Counted from the stretch's first letter, positions 18,204 through 28,024 are shown. The stretch: 64,000 nucleotides of DNA from JACRDG01 sp963760985 (GCA_963760985.1 CAVXFM010000008.1:49343-113342), one strand, 5' to 3'. Numbers and translations are program-made. Notes: generated by a model not told the origin, from the letters alone.

Positions 18204-19982
18204 TTACCCTTCGATAAAGGGCCGCAGTCGCTTGCTACGGGACGGATGTCGTAACTTTTTGAGCGCCTTTGCTTCTATCTGGCGTATTCGTTCGCGCGTG
18301 ACGTCGAAATCCTGGCCCACCTCTTCCAGCGTGTGGTCAGCGCGCTCGCCAATACCAAACCTCATGCGAAGCACTTTTTCTTCTCTGGGAGTGAGTGTGG
18401 CAAGGACCTTACGCGTCTGCTCGGTCAGACTCATCCCCACGACAGCATCTGACGGCGAAAGAATCTTCTTATCCTCGATGAAATCTCCGAGGTGAGAATC
18501 CTCTTCCTCGCCGATGGGGGTTTCCAGGGAAATGGGCTCCTTGGCGATTTTCAGGACCTTCCGGACCTTCTCGAGCGGGAATTCCATCTTTTCCGCAATC
18601 TCTTCCGGGGTAGGTTCACGGCCGTACTCCTGGACCAAGTACCTGGAGGTGCGGATGAGTTTGTTGATGGTCTCGATCATGTGCACCGGTATGCGGATAG
18701 TCCTGGCCTGGTCCGCGATGGCTCGGGTGATCGCCTGCCGAATCCACCATGTGGCGTACGTGGAGAATTTGTACCCGCGCTGGTACTCGAACTTGTCCAC
18801 GGCCTTCATAAGGCCTATGTTGCCTTCCTGGATCAAATCCAGGAACTGAAGACCCCGGTTGGTGTACTTCTTGGCTATGCTGACAACCAGCCGAAGATTC
18901 GCTTGTACGAGTTCGCTCTTGGCGCGACGGGCCAGGTACTCTCCTTCAAGACACTGCGACAGGGCCTCTCTGAGTTGGGTTTCGTCTACCCCGGCCTCGG
19001 TCTGGAGCTTGCGTTTCTTTCTCAGGCCGTTTTCAAGTCTGCGCTCGAGGTCCAAGATCTTTTGCGGGGACAAGTTCGTGTACTTCTTGATAGGCTTGGC
19101 CTCTTCGATGAGGTCCTTGAGAAACCGCAATTGTTCCTGGGCCTTTTCCGCGGGCATTCTCAAGTCATATTCGGTAGCGCTGATCTCATCCTGAGCCGCT
19201 TCCAGCTTTCTGACCAGGAACTTGAGCTTGCCGGCAATATGTTCGATCATATTGCTGTTGATGTTGATGTTCCTGAGGCACGTCACCACGTGGTCGCGAC
19301 ACGCGGCCATTTCTTGCTCTGTCTGTACGGTGGTTGCGGGGTCAGCATCAAGGGGAAGCACCTGGCGCTTTTCTTTGAGCGCGTAGTACTTGGCGTCGTA
19401 CTCTTTCATTTCATCAATGAGCCTGAGCACCCGCTCTACCTGGGTGGTGTCGTCCCCATCGGGCATTTCCTCGTCCTCAAAGCCGCGTATCACTTCCTTG
19501 AGGCGGATCGTCCCTTTCTGCAGTTTGTCCCCCAGGGCAAGCACTTCTTTGATGGTCACCGGACAGCCGATGATCACGCTGAAAACCTGCTGCTCGCCCT
19601 TTTCGATCCGTTTGGCGATCTCTACTTCACCTTCTCGGGTCAAGAGAGAGACGCATCCCATCTCGTGGAGGTACATCTTCACCGGGTCGTTGCCACGGAC
19701 GAGGGACTCGGAATCGGTGGCGATCTCTTCCTCCTCATCGTCTTCGGCCTTGTCCTCATCGAGCCGCCGAGCCTTTTTTTCCGAGACCGGGATCTTCTTT
19801 TCCGAGGCCACGACCTCCACGCTGTACTCGGTCATCATCTTCACGAGAAGTTCGTCAATTTCCGTTTCGCCGACCACGTGGGGGGGCATGTGTTCGTTGA
19901 TCTCATCGTATGTGAGGTACTTCTTGGCGCGGGCAAGTTCGAATAGTTCTTTGAACTCCGGCTTGTTCTTTGCGTCGGCCAT
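18204..19982 (-). CDS. rpoD: RNA polymerase sigma factor RpoD (sigma-70)
   Basis: 592 residues, normal for a proteobacterial primary sigma factor. Region 1.1 is present (ELFELARAKKYLTYDEIN). Region 1.2 is SLVRGNDPVKMYLHEMGCVS. The non-conserved region lies between 1.2 and 2.1. Region 2 reads FLDLIQEGNIGLMKAVDKFE and YATWWIRQAITRAIADQART. Region 3 begins IRIPVHMIETINKL. Region 4 has REEKVLRMRFGIGERADHTL and the DNA-binding VTRERIRQIEAKAL. The start at 19982 (MADAKNKPEFKE) has AAAGGAG upstream; the frame extends to 20117 without support. Downstream of dnaG in the classical rpoD-dnaG neighbourhood, without rpsU. Confidence 0.98.
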   Translation of the reverse strand: MADAKNKPEFKELFELARAKKYLTYDEINEHMPPHVVGETEIDELLVKMMTEYSVEVVASEKKIPVSEKKARRLDEDKAEDDEEEEIATDSESLVRGNDPVKMYLHEMGCVSLLTREGEVEIAKRIEKGEQQVFSVIIGCPVTIKEVLALGDKLQKGTIRLKEVIRGFEDEEMPDGDDTTQVERVLRLIDEMKEYDAKYYALKEKRQVLPLDADPATTVQTEQEMAACRDHVVTCLRNININSNMIEHIAGKLKFLVRKLEAAQDEISATEYDLRMPAEKAQEQLRFLKDLIEEAKPIKKYTNLSPQKILDLERRLENGLRKKRKLQTEAGVDETQLREALSQCLEGEYLARRAKSELVQANLRLVVSIAKKYTNRGLQFLDLIQEGNIGLMKAVDKFEYQRGYKFSTYATWWIRQAITRAIADQARTIRIPVHMIETINKLIRTSRYLVQEYGREPTPEEIAEKMEFPLEKVRKVLKIAKEPISLETPIGEEEDSHLGDFIEDKKILSPSDAVVGMSLTEQTRKVLATLTPREEKVLRMRFGIGERADHTLEEVGQDFDVTRERIRQIEAKALKKLRHPSRSKRLRPFIEG

Positions 19983-20183
19983 TAAGAGACTTCTCCTTTT
20001 TGGATGAAGTTTGGAATATATTCCTTTTCTTTTCAAAGGTTGGCCTCCCCGTTGCTGGAGGGCCGGACGGGCAATCAAAAGGTGTTTTCGGGTAACATGG
20101 ATTACTTTTTCGCGCAACTAATTGTTTTCGCCAGAACGGTCAAAAAACGCTCAACTATCCCCCCAGAGGAGACACTCGAGCGA

Positions 20184-21950
20184 TCACCTGTGAAGAAGTC
20201 GAGCAATTTCCCACAGTTCCGACGCGAGACGATTATAGTCTTCCGCCCCGTCCGGTCCTTGTTTCATTCTCTCCTGAATCTCCGACTTCCGTCTTTCGAG
20301 CTTACGCTGTCTGATGGCGTCGAGAGACTCGTGGATAGTTCGATCTCCGTCTACTTCCGGCCTCAGATCATCTTCCTCACTTCGCGGCTTGAGCCACCCC
20401 GCAACCAGCGAGGCGATTTCCGGATCTTCCAGAGAGCTGCAAAACGCGGATGATTCAAACATCCCTGTCTCTTGATGGTATGCCACCATCTGATCGGCCA
20501 CTGACTTCAAAATCGGATTCTCCAGGTCCTTGAGCACGCCGCTCTCGAGGACTTGATCTATAAAACCCTCTCGAAGCAACATGCCGCGCACCACATTTCG
20601 CTCGTGGGCCGGGAAGTCGAACAGGCTCATTCGCTTTCCCGCCTTAGCCTGCCCAGGCTTTTTTACCGCGCCTGATCGTGACTGCACTGCATGCCGGATA
20701 CGATCTTCGCGAATTCTGAGCCTCGACGAGAACCTCTCTATAAGATAATCCCTCTCTTTGGAATCGGCAATCTCCCGCAACACGGGAATACAGTCTTCCA
20801 GCGCGAGATTTCTTCCGTTGATGGAGCGTAGATCGTATCTGTCTTGAAGACTGTCCAGGAGAAAATCTATCATTGAGCCTGCTTGATTCGCCATTTTGCG
20901 AAACGCGTCCGCGCCGATTCTGTTGATGGCCTCATCAGGATCTTTGTCTTCCGTGAGGATCAGACAACGCGGTTCCATCCCTTCCGCGATAAAGAGGGGG
21001 ATAGCCCGTCTCGCGGCGCGCAACCCGGCCTCATCCCCATCGAAGATTGTAATGACATCAGAGGTAAAGCGTCGAATGAGCCTGACCTGTTCTGTTCCCA
21101 GGGCAGTGCCGAGAGGGGCAACCACGTTCTCCACTCCGCGCACGCGCAAAGATATCTGATCAAAATAGCCCTCCACGAGAATGACGAACCCTTGACTCTT
21201 GATGGCCTCTTTGGCCGCGTCAAGGCCGTACAGGACCCCTCTTTTTCGGAAGAGCGCATTCTCGGGAGAATTGAGATACTTCGGGTCACCTTCGCCGTAA
21301 ATGCGACCGCCGAAAGCCACCATGTTGCCATTGATATCTCGGATGGGGATCATCACACGGGACCGGAAATAGTCGTAGTGGCCGCCCGTCTGTCGAGGCT
21401 TTATCAGGCCCAATGAAACCGCATCGCGCGTGTGCAGGCCAGACCGTCCCAGGTAGGCCTCCATGCCGTCCCACGAATCAGGAGCAAAACCGAAGCCGAT
21501 GGCTTCGAACCATGACCGAGGAATGCCCCGGTTCTCGAGATAGTCGGTCACTGGCGGGTGAGCGTCAAGATTCTTGCGGAAATACGCATACGCGGCCTCA
21601 ATGGTGTTGAGAAACCTTTCCTTTTCACTTCGACCCATGCTGTGACCACTTGCCGTGTTCTGCGGGAGATCTACCCCGTAGCGTTGAGCGAGTGTCCGCA
21701 CCGCGTCAACAAACGAGATGCTTTCTATGCGCATCAAAAAGTTGAAGACACTCCCCCCCACCGCGCAACCGAAGCAATGGAAAATGCCCTTGTGTGGGGA
21801 CACATAGAACGACGGATCCTTGTCGCCGTGGAAAGGACAAAGGCCGCGAAAGTCCCTACCAGCCTTCTTGAGGTCCACGTACTGTGCGATGACCTGGACA
21901 ATGTCCGCAGCTGCCGCTACTTCGGCGATTTTGGATTCAGATATGCGCAA
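20184..21950 (-). CDS. dnaG: DNA primase DnaG
   Basis: Primase for Okazaki-fragment priming. An N-terminal zinc motif CPFHGDKDPSF with FHCFGCAVGG is followed by the RNA polymerase domain (AFGGRIYGEGDPKYLNSPE) and the TOPRIM core (VILVEGYFDQI, TIFDGDEAGLRAARRAI). The C-terminal helicase-binding region is less conserved. I prefer a TTG start at 21950 (reading LRISESKIAEV), with GGAG 7 bases upstream and a family-like first residue run. A TTG at 21983 would overlap mutS2 by 11 bases. About 588 residues. Lies between mutS2 and rpoD, same strand. Confidence 0.96.
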   Translation of the reverse strand: MRISESKIAEVAAAADIVQVIAQYVDLKKAGRDFRGLCPFHGDKDPSFYVSPHKGIFHCFGCAVGGSVFNFLMRIESISFVDAVRTLAQRYGVDLPQNTASGHSMGRSEKERFLNTIEAAYAYFRKNLDAHPPVTDYLENRGIPRSWFEAIGFGFAPDSWDGMEAYLGRSGLHTRDAVSLGLIKPRQTGGHYDYFRSRVMIPIRDINGNMVAFGGRIYGEGDPKYLNSPENALFRKRGVLYGLDAAKEAIKSQGFVILVEGYFDQISLRVRGVENVVAPLGTALGTEQVRLIRRFTSDVITIFDGDEAGLRAARRAIPLFIAEGMEPRCLILTEDKDPDEAINRIGADAFRKMANQAGSMIDFLLDSLQDRYDLRSINGRNLALEDCIPVLREIADSKERDYLIERFSSRLRIREDRIRHAVQSRSGAVKKPGQAKAGKRMSLFDFPAHERNVVRGMLLREGFIDQVLESGVLKDLENPILKSVADQMVAYHQETGMFESSAFCSSLEDPEIASLVAGWLKPRSEEDDLRPEVDGDRTIHESLDAIRQRKLERRKSEIQERMKQGPDGAEDYNRLASELWEIARLLHR

Positions 21951-21972
21951 ATTGTTACTCCGCCATGGGATT

Positions 21973-24327
21973 TCATTCGACAACCAGATTCAGTATGGTC
22001 ACACCCTCGCCACCCCCGCGAATGTCTCCGGATTGAAAGTTCTTCACGAACGCATGCGACGCAAGATAGTCCCAGATAGCTTTCTTCAGGCGTCCTGTTC
22101 CTTTTCCGTGAATAATGCTCATGGAGGCTAAACCGGCCATGAGCGCCTCGTCAATGGCTTTTTCTACTATGGGCATTGCGTCGTCCACGCGCAAGCCAAT
22201 GACTTTCACTTCCCACCGGGGAGTGGCCAGAGGGATATGTACCCCAAGCTGCTTCTTTTTGGAATCATGGACCTTTCGCTGCTCGCGACCGATGATGACC
22301 AAATCCTCAGAATCTGCCCTGACCGTCACATTGCCCATGGAGACCTCGACCCGCCCTTTTTCCAGCACGGCTTTGACCGTGCCCTCTCGTCCCAGGGTGG
22401 TGACTTTGACGCGGGTTCCCGGCTCAAGGGATGGATAGGTCTTCTCCAGCGGCGTTCCCAGTTTCTCCACGATCTCGGACTTGATCTGGTCCAGCACTTT
22501 GCGGGGCTTGGGTCCTCTTGGTATTTTCCCGGTCTTGAGCGACTGTTGGAGATCGGCTATCTTTCGGTCAGCGGAACGGATCATCTCCCGCGCCTCTTTG
22601 CGGAAGACTTCGACGATTTCGTCTTTCTCCGAGCGAATCTGGGTGAGCTGTTCCTGCAAGGCCTTACGTTCCTCCTCCAACTTCCCTCGGAGGTCCTCCA
22701 CCTGGCTCATCTTGTCCCGCAGATTCTCCATGAGCTGAGAAGTGCCGCCTGCAGCTTTGTCAAGATAGGTCCGAGCCGCTGCGGTCACCTTGGCTGACAA
22801 GCCGATTCGCTCTGCCGTAACGATCGCGTGGGACTCGCCGGGCAGATCGTACAGGAGACGAAACGTCGGCTTCAGGGTTTGCGGATGGAATTCGACGCTC
22901 ACGTTCTTGACGTTGGGTCTCCCGAACGCGTAAGCCTTGAGATGCGTGAGGTGGGTCGTGACCACCACACTTGCGCCTCTCTCGGCCAATTCATCCATGA
23001 TGGCCATCGCGAGAGCTGACCCTTCTTCAGGGTCCGTCGCTCCCCCAAGCTCGTCCAAGAGCACCAGATCATCGGACATCGCATGGTCCAGAATAGCCTT
23101 AATCCTCATCATGTGGCCTGAAAAGGACGACACGCGGCTACGAATGTCCTGTTCATCCCCGATATCTGCCATAATCCGAGCAAAGGGCTGAATCTTGGTG
23201 CCCTCACGCGCGGGCAGCAAGATCCCGCATCGGGTCATCAAGGGAAACAGTCCGGCGATTTTCAAGGCTACCGTCTTGCCGCCCATGTTTGCGCCGCTGA
23301 TCACGGTGGCAGAGGTTTCAGACGCCTGGATCACATCCATAGGCACCACGTCCACCTGACCTGACGCGAGGAGGAGCGGATGTCGCGCGGCAAGAATACG
23401 GAAACCGTTTTCGACCAACTCCGGTACGACCGAAGACGTCGCGCTCGCGTACAGCGCCCGTGCCTGAAAGGCATCCAACCAGGTAAGCGACTGGTAATTC
23501 TGACCGATCTCCTCACGCTGGGAGCGGATCGTTTGGGTCAGCTCCGCAAAGATCCTGAGGATCTCATCTCTTTCCTCGTCCAGCAAGGACGCTACCTGGT
23601 TGTTCAATTCGACCGCGTTCAGCGGTTCTACGTATACTGACGCGCCGCTTCGAGAATGATCGTGAACGATGCCGTCAAGAACGCCCTTGAACTCCGGCCT
23701 CAGCAGGATCACATACCGATCGTTTCGCAAGGTCACATAGTCTTCTTGTACAATTCGCGCAAGGTCCTGATCCCTCACGATGTCTTCCAACCGCTTTCGG
23801 ATCCGGTCCCTGACAGAACGCATGCGTCCGTGAATCTCTTCCAGGCGAGGGCTTGCCGAAGATCTCACCATGCCGTGCTCGTCAAAAACTCGCCGTATCC
23901 AGGATTTCAGCTGCGGCAGAGGAAGAATATCCGCAGCTCTTTCCCTCAAGAGATCGAACCGTTCTTCCAGTCCCTCCAGTCGCTCCTGTACGAGATCCGA
24001 GATAGACAAGACGTCCGCCACCGCGAGAATCTCTTCCGCGTCGAGCACCGTTGCGGCGTTTTGCAGCTGCCCGAGAATACCCTCCATAGGAACAAGATCG
24101 CCCAGGCCCAATACGCCATAGAGACCGATCATTTCTTTGAGTTGGCTTACAAGCCTCAGCTGAGTGCCGATGAGCAAGAGGTCATCCAGGGGCGCAGAAG
24201 CCAGAACAGCTTCGCTCCCCGCCGCGGAGGCTGCATAACCTGCCACCTCTTCCAGGACGCCGGGCAGTTCCAGGACGCTAAGACTCTCAGAAATAATGTC
24301 AGGAAGTGATTCGTCAGACACAGGCAT
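21973..24327 (-). CDS. mutS2: Endonuclease MutS2
   Basis: 784 residues. The N-terminal core and clamp region (ELPGVLEEVAGYAAS) is followed by the MutS ATPase: Walker A GANMGGKT, Walker B VLLDELGGATDPEEGSALA, and the helix-turn LTHLKAYAFGRPNVKN. A coiled coil covers about 520-610 (QLMENLRDKMSQVEDLRGKL). The C-terminal Smr endonuclease domain reads VIGLRVDDAMPIVEKAIDEA, then IHGKGTGRLKKAI. MutS2 in other bacteria limits recombination or rescues collided ribosomes; which role applies here is not visible. Complete, with normal length. Confidence 0.97.
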   Translation of the reverse strand: MPVSDESLPDIISESLSVLELPGVLEEVAGYAASAAGSEAVLASAPLDDLLLIGTQLRLVSQLKEMIGLYGVLGLGDLVPMEGILGQLQNAATVLDAEEILAVADVLSISDLVQERLEGLEERFDLLRERAADILPLPQLKSWIRRVFDEHGMVRSSASPRLEEIHGRMRSVRDRIRKRLEDIVRDQDLARIVQEDYVTLRNDRYVILLRPEFKGVLDGIVHDHSRSGASVYVEPLNAVELNNQVASLLDEERDEILRIFAELTQTIRSQREEIGQNYQSLTWLDAFQARALYASATSSVVPELVENGFRILAARHPLLLASGQVDVVPMDVIQASETSATVISGANMGGKTVALKIAGLFPLMTRCGILLPAREGTKIQPFARIMADIGDEQDIRSRVSSFSGHMMRIKAILDHAMSDDLVLLDELGGATDPEEGSALAMAIMDELAERGASVVVTTHLTHLKAYAFGRPNVKNVSVEFHPQTLKPTFRLLYDLPGESHAIVTAERIGLSAKVTAAARTYLDKAAGGTSQLMENLRDKMSQVEDLRGKLEEERKALQEQLTQIRSEKDEIVEVFRKEAREMIRSADRKIADLQQSLKTGKIPRGPKPRKVLDQIKSEIVEKLGTPLEKTYPSLEPGTRVKVTTLGREGTVKAVLEKGRVEVSMGNVTVRADSEDLVIIGREQRKVHDSKKKQLGVHIPLATPRWEVKVIGLRVDDAMPIVEKAIDEALMAGLASMSIIHGKGTGRLKKAIWDYLASHAFVKNFQSGDIRGGGEGVTILNLVVE

Positions 24328-24401
24328 GACTTTCAGTCAGACTCCACTCCAGATAGACCACGAGAAAACTCCGTGTGGGCGTTGAGCGGTCAGTCTCGCT
24401 G

Positions 24402-25166
24402 TCAGCGCCGCACGGGGATGCCTTCCGCGTGCAAATACTCTTTAAGGTCGCGGATCGGGATTTCCCGATAGTGGAAGATTGACGCGGCCAGCACTGCATC
24501 AGCATTGGCGAGTAACACTGCATCTCGAAGGTGTGCGGCAGTGCCCGCACCCCCGGAGGCAATCACCGGGATGCTCACCAAGTCAGTCACGGCTCGGGTC
24601 ATGGGAATATCGTACCCATCCTTTGTCCCATCCGCATCCATGCTCGTGAGAAGAATCTCGCCAGCGCCCAGTTCCTCCACCTTCGCAGCCCATTCTAGAA
24701 GGTCGATGCCGGTCATGGTCCGGCCGCCGTGAATCGAAATCTCATATCCGGACGGGGTATTACCCGTCTTTTTGCCGTCAATCGCCACTACTATGCACTG
24801 GCTGCCGAATCTGCGCGAGGATTCCCTGATTATCTCAGGATTGTTCACCGCTGCAGTGTTCAGCGAAACTTTGTCCGAGCCGGCTTTCAGGAGAGCCCTT
24901 ATGTCGTCGGTAGTGCGAACTCCGCCGCCTACTGTAAGGGGCATGAAAACCTCGTCCGCGGTCCGTGCAACCACGTCCAGGATAATTTGACGCTTTTCGT
25001 GCGACGCGGTGATGTCCAGGAAAACCAACTCGTCAGCACCCTCTGCATCGTAGTACCGGGCGTTTTCCACAGGATCTCCGGCATCCTGAAGATTCACGAA
25101 GTTCACGCCCTTGACCACCCTGCCGTCTCTCACATCGAGACACGGAATGATTCTTTTAGCGAGCAT
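24402..25166 (-). CDS. hisF: Imidazole glycerol phosphate synthase subunit HisF
   Basis: 254 residues, the (beta/alpha)8 cyclase subunit that uses ammonia from HisH to form imidazole glycerol phosphate and AICAR. It starts MLAKRIIPCLDVRDGRVVKG with the catalytic Asp in CLDVRDG. The second Asp is in VVAIDGKKTG. Phosphate loops are TVGGGVRTTDDI and VIASGGAGTAAHL. It overlaps hisA by 11 bases, so the two are translationally coupled. hisH is not in the window. Confidence 0.98.
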   Translation of the reverse strand: MLAKRIIPCLDVRDGRVVKGVNFVNLQDAGDPVENARYYDAEGADELVFLDITASHEKRQIILDVVARTADEVFMPLTVGGGVRTTDDIRALLKAGSDKVSLNTAAVNNPEIIRESSRRFGSQCIVVAIDGKKTGNTPSGYEISIHGGRTMTGIDLLEWAAKVEELGAGEILLTSMDADGTKDGYDIPMTRAVTDLVSIPVIASGGAGTAAHLRDAVLLANADAVLAASIFHYREIPIRDLKEYLHAEGIPVRR

Positions 25167-25893
25167 CTGATCCGCCTACCAGCTTAACGACCTCTTGCAG
25201 GTCGATTGCGCCCTCATACAGGGCTCTTCCTATGATAATCCCGAGTACTCCATCTTCTTCAAGGGGGAGAATCCGCTCCACATCCGAGACCTTCGACACC
25301 CCGCCCGAGAGAATCACCGGGCTGCGCGTGCTCCGTGCAAACTCTCGCGTTGCCTCTATATTCGGCCCTTGCATCATACCATCACGCTCGATATCCGTAT
25401 AGATGAACCATGAAGGAGGACATTTATCGTACATTGCTGCCAAGTCAGAAGCCTTCATGTTGGTGGACTCGGTCCAGCCCTCGACAGCCACGTTTCCGGA
25501 ACGGCCGTCTATTCCGACAGCCACCTTCCCTGGAAACCTGGCGATATATTCTTGGACTCGCGCAGGCTCCCGAGCGGCAAGGGTCCCAAGAATCACCGTG
25601 TCAACACCGCAATCCAGGTATTGCTCGATCGTGTCGGAGCTTCTGATACCTCCGCCGACCTGAACCGGAATTTTGACCGTATCCACGATTTGCCTGACAC
25701 AGTCGAGATTTAGCGGCTTTCCCTCTACCGATCCGTCCAGGTCAACCACGTGCAAGCGCGCAGCGCCTTTTGCCGCCCAGCGTCGCGCCATTGCTGCAGG
25801 ATCATCCCCGAACACGGTCGATGAATCCATCCGCCCTTGTCTGAGCCGCACACACTTTCCATCCTTGAGATCAATTGCGGGGACTATGATCAT
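25156..25893 (-). CDS. hisA: Phosphoribosylformimino-5-aminoimidazole carboxamide ribotide isomerase HisA
   Basis: 245 residues, a (beta/alpha)8 barrel of histidine synthesis. It starts MIIVPAIDLKDGKCVRLRQG with catalytic Asp in AIDLKDG. The second Asp is in VAVGIDGRSGNVAV. Phosphate loops are VQVGGGIRSSDTI and ILSGGVSKVSDV. First gene of a hisA-hisF pair; the rest of the pathway is elsewhere. Confidence 0.98.
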   Translation of the reverse strand: MIIVPAIDLKDGKCVRLRQGRMDSSTVFGDDPAAMARRWAAKGAARLHVVDLDGSVEGKPLNLDCVRQIVDTVKIPVQVGGGIRSSDTIEQYLDCGVDTVILGTLAAREPARVQEYIARFPGKVAVGIDGRSGNVAVEGWTESTNMKASDLAAMYDKCPPSWFIYTDIERDGMMQGPNIEATREFARSTRSPVILSGGVSKVSDVERILPLEEDGVLGIIIGRALYEGAIDLQEVVKLVGGSDAR

Positions 25894-25912
25894 GAATTCC
25901 TATTTCCTGGAA

Positions 25913-25942
25913 TAAAAAAACCCCCTTTCGGGGGCTTTTTTA
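25913..25942. terminator. Bidirectional Rho-independent terminator
   Basis: A-tract, CCCCC, loop TTTC, GGGGG, then T-tract, so it can work on both strands. It lies between the stop of the small secreted gene at 25962 (minus) and the start of hisA at 25893 (minus), so it probably ends the secreted-protein transcript and insulates hisA. Confidence 0.85.
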
Positions 25943-25961
25943 TTCGACTATGACCTTCCTG

Positions 25962-26312
25962 CTACTCAACAGGCAGATAGTATACGAATGGGGGCCAAGG
26001 CACGATGAACTTCCACATGGGGACCGCCACAGGAATGGGAGGCGGAGCGCAGCTCATGACTGGCATGGGCGGCGGGGGCGGCTCAGGATAGCTCATCTTG
26101 ACGTCGATTGTGGTCTTCAGGCCTTTTTTCTTGAATACCGGCGGTTTCACTTTGGCGGGAAGGCACATGCCGCCCACACAAGCTGGCGCCGCTGCCGGCA
26201 TCAGCGTTGGCTGAGGAGCCGGAATTGCACCGGTATATGTCTCGGCCCAAACCATACCCGCCGCAGCCACGACGACCAGGATGAAACCGAGGATTCCTAA
26301 CTTTTTAACCAT
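25962..26312 (-). CDS. Small secreted proline/methionine-rich protein
   Basis: 116 residues from ATG 26312, which has AGGAGG 8 bases upstream; an ATG at 26318 lies too close to the ribosome site. A signal peptide covers about residues 1-24 (KLGILGFILVVVAAAGMVWA). The mature part is Pro-rich with CVGGMCLPAKVKPP, a run of five prolines and a Trp/Tyr-rich tail (WKFIVPWPPFVYYLPVE). I do not recognise a domain. It resembles its upstream neighbour in leader and composition, so the two may be diverged paralogues exported together. Confidence 0.7.
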   Translation of the reverse strand: MVKKLGILGFILVVVAAAGMVWAETYTGAIPAPQPTLMPAAAPACVGGMCLPAKVKPPVFKKKGLKTTIDVKMSYPEPPPPPMPVMSCAPPPIPVAVPMWKFIVPWPPFVYYLPVE

Positions 26313-26396
26313 ACCCACATCCTCCTTTCGACAAAATCCATTATATCTGCGTAACCTTTATTTCCTCGCACACAAGAGCCTCATCTACAGCCAGCA

Positions 26397-26900
26397 CTAC
26401 TTCATGACCTTAGTCGGCATGGGGGCCGGCGCAGCCATGGGCACAGGTCCGCAGGCCGGAGGGCATCGCACATAGTTAGCCTTGACATACACGCACCGAG
26501 GAACCTTATGCGTCTTGCAGCACCAATCTTTGTAGGTCCAGAAATGCTCTTTCCTGATCTCAACCACGGGCACCAGCCACTCATAACGGCCAAGAGCCAA
26601 GGGGTTGGGGAAAGTCTGGGGGTTTCCGAAGAAGGGTAGCGGCGTACGCGGCCACGCGATCCCGGCGAGATAAGGTGCAACCACTCGGACCGATCTCAAC
26701 TGCGCAGGCACCGGAGCGATCTGCTCCTTTACCTGAGAGTAGCTGGTCTTGGCTGGACCACAGAGAGGCGGGGGACACGGCGGTCCCGGAGGCATTACGC
26801 TAGGGCCCGTCATGGCAGGACCACCTGCCAACGAAATGGCTGAGCTAGCGGCGCACAAAGTGAGAACCATAAGGCTCAAGAGAAGCAAACGTTTAACCAT
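26397..26900 (-). CDS. Small secreted Pro/Cys-rich protein
   Basis: 167 residues. A signal peptide covers about 1-25 (LLLLSLMVLTLCAASSAISL). The mature part has CPPPLCGPAK, a central RYEWLVPVVEIRKEHFWTYK, and a Cys cluster (WCCKTHKVPRCVYVKANYV, then RCPPACGP). The paired cysteines suggest disulfides or metal binding outside the cytoplasm. The family is unknown to me. The start codon context (AAAGGAGG, then GTATGGTTAAA) is nearly the same as that of the downstream gene at 25962-26312. Confidence 0.7.
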   Translation of the reverse strand: MVKRLLLLSLMVLTLCAASSAISLAGGPAMTGPSVMPPGPPCPPPLCGPAKTSYSQVKEQIAPVPAQLRSVRVVAPYLAGIAWPRTPLPFFGNPQTFPNPLALGRYEWLVPVVEIRKEHFWTYKDWCCKTHKVPRCVYVKANYVRCPPACGPVPMAAPAPMPTKVMK

Positions 26901-27271
26901 ACCCTCAATCCTCCTTTCAACAGTTCCTCCCGATAACTTTTCGGGAGACCCGTAAAAACATTTCCGGATCGAAATCCGATATTTTCAGGAATGTGTCTGT
27001 GGTATCAAATCAGCCACGGTGTGTCAAGCTCTTTTTTTTTGCTCCAACACTCGCTGAGTGACACGGCGCCTGGGCATCACCTGGATACCTTGACACAATC
27101 CAACTCTCCCTGACTTTGAACCCCCTCCCTAGGGGTTTTCGGCCATTGTTGGCTTTTTTCGACCGGACCAACGGTTTTACACTATGAACGATTAGTAGCA
27201 GATGCCTCCAGGCAAGTCAAGATTTTTTGAGTTCCTGAAGGGAATTTCGTTCCTACTACTGGTTTGTTGCC
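26901..27271. other. Intergenic region upstream of the secreted gene pair
   Basis: No gene seen. A minus-strand promoter candidate has TTGACA at 27022-27027, 17 bases of spacing, and a weak TACCAC box at 26999-27004. The leader before the gene at 26900 contains a small hairpin (CTCCCGA and TCGGGAG at 26927-26947) just ahead of the ribosome site. Confidence 0.45.
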
Positions 27272-28024
27272 TCAGATCATCCCGTATCCCCCGTCCACGC
27301 ACAACAACTGCCCTGTAATGTAGTCCGAGTCAGGGGAGGCTAAGAACACGAACGCGGGCGTGATGTCCTCAGGCGCAGCAAATTTTTTCAACAGGATGCG
27401 GTTCATGTAGATCTCCCGGAGTTTTTCATCCGAGCGGATCTTGTCCGTCATATCCGTCTCCACAATTCCTAGGGAGATCACGTTCGCACACACACGGTAC
27501 CGAGACAGTTCACGCGCCACGCTTTTGGTAAAGCTCAAAATGCCGCCTTTGGCTGCGGAATAGTTCACCTGCCCTACTGTGCCTACCAAGCCGGCGACGG
27601 AACTTACGTTGATTATTTTGCCGTAATTCTGCTCTTTGAAATACGGAAACGCCGCCTGAATGCAGAGAAAGGGTCCTTTGAGATGTGCATCGACCACCGC
27701 GTCCCAGTCCTCTTCGGCCAATTTGTGGAGCATACCTGGACGGGTGAACCCGGCATTGTTGACCACAATGTCGACCCGGCCGAACTGCTCCTTGGCCAGA
27801 GCCATCATGCGCAGCACGTCTGCCTTGGACGCCACGTCAGCACGCACTGCGACGGCCTTGCGGCCCATGGAGCGGATCTCGTCCACCAACTCTTGGGCTG
27901 GACCTTCGCTGTATGTGTAATTCACCAGCACGTCTGCGCCTGCCACGGCAAAGGCTCTTGCCACGCTTCGCCCTACGCCTCTGCTGCTACCGGTGACCAC
28001 CGCCGCTTTACCGGCCAGTTTCAT
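27272..28024 (-). CDS. 3-oxoacyl-ACP reductase-like short-chain dehydrogenase
   Basis: 250 residues, a classical SDR. The cofactor motif is TGSSRGVGRSVARAF and the structural motif is VNNAGFTRPGM. The catalytic Ser is in INVSSVAGLVGTVG and Tyr/Lys in NYSAAKGGILSF. The C-terminal GQLLCVDGGYGMI is typical of FabG. It reduces 3-oxoacyl groups with NADPH, or a related secondary alcohol; substrate cannot be told. It is not next to other fatty-acid genes, so a general SDR is possible. Start at 28024 has AAGGAGGCC nearby. Confidence 0.88.
   Translation of the reverse strand: MKLAGKAAVVTGSSRGVGRSVARAFAVAGADVLVNYTYSEGPAQELVDEIRSMGRKAVAVRADVASKADVLRMMALAKEQFGRVDIVVNNAGFTRPGMLHKLAEEDWDAVVDAHLKGPFLCIQAAFPYFKEQNYGKIINVSSVAGLVGTVGQVNYSAAKGGILSFTKSVARELSRYRVCANVISLGIVETDMTDKIRSDEKLREIYMNRILLKKFAAPEDITPAFVFLASPDSDYITGQLLCVDGGYGMI

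Noticed and set aside
18492..19946. 484-codon plus-strand open frame
   Set aside because: It is antisense to rpoD, which is certain; long open antisense frames are common over high-GC conserved genes.
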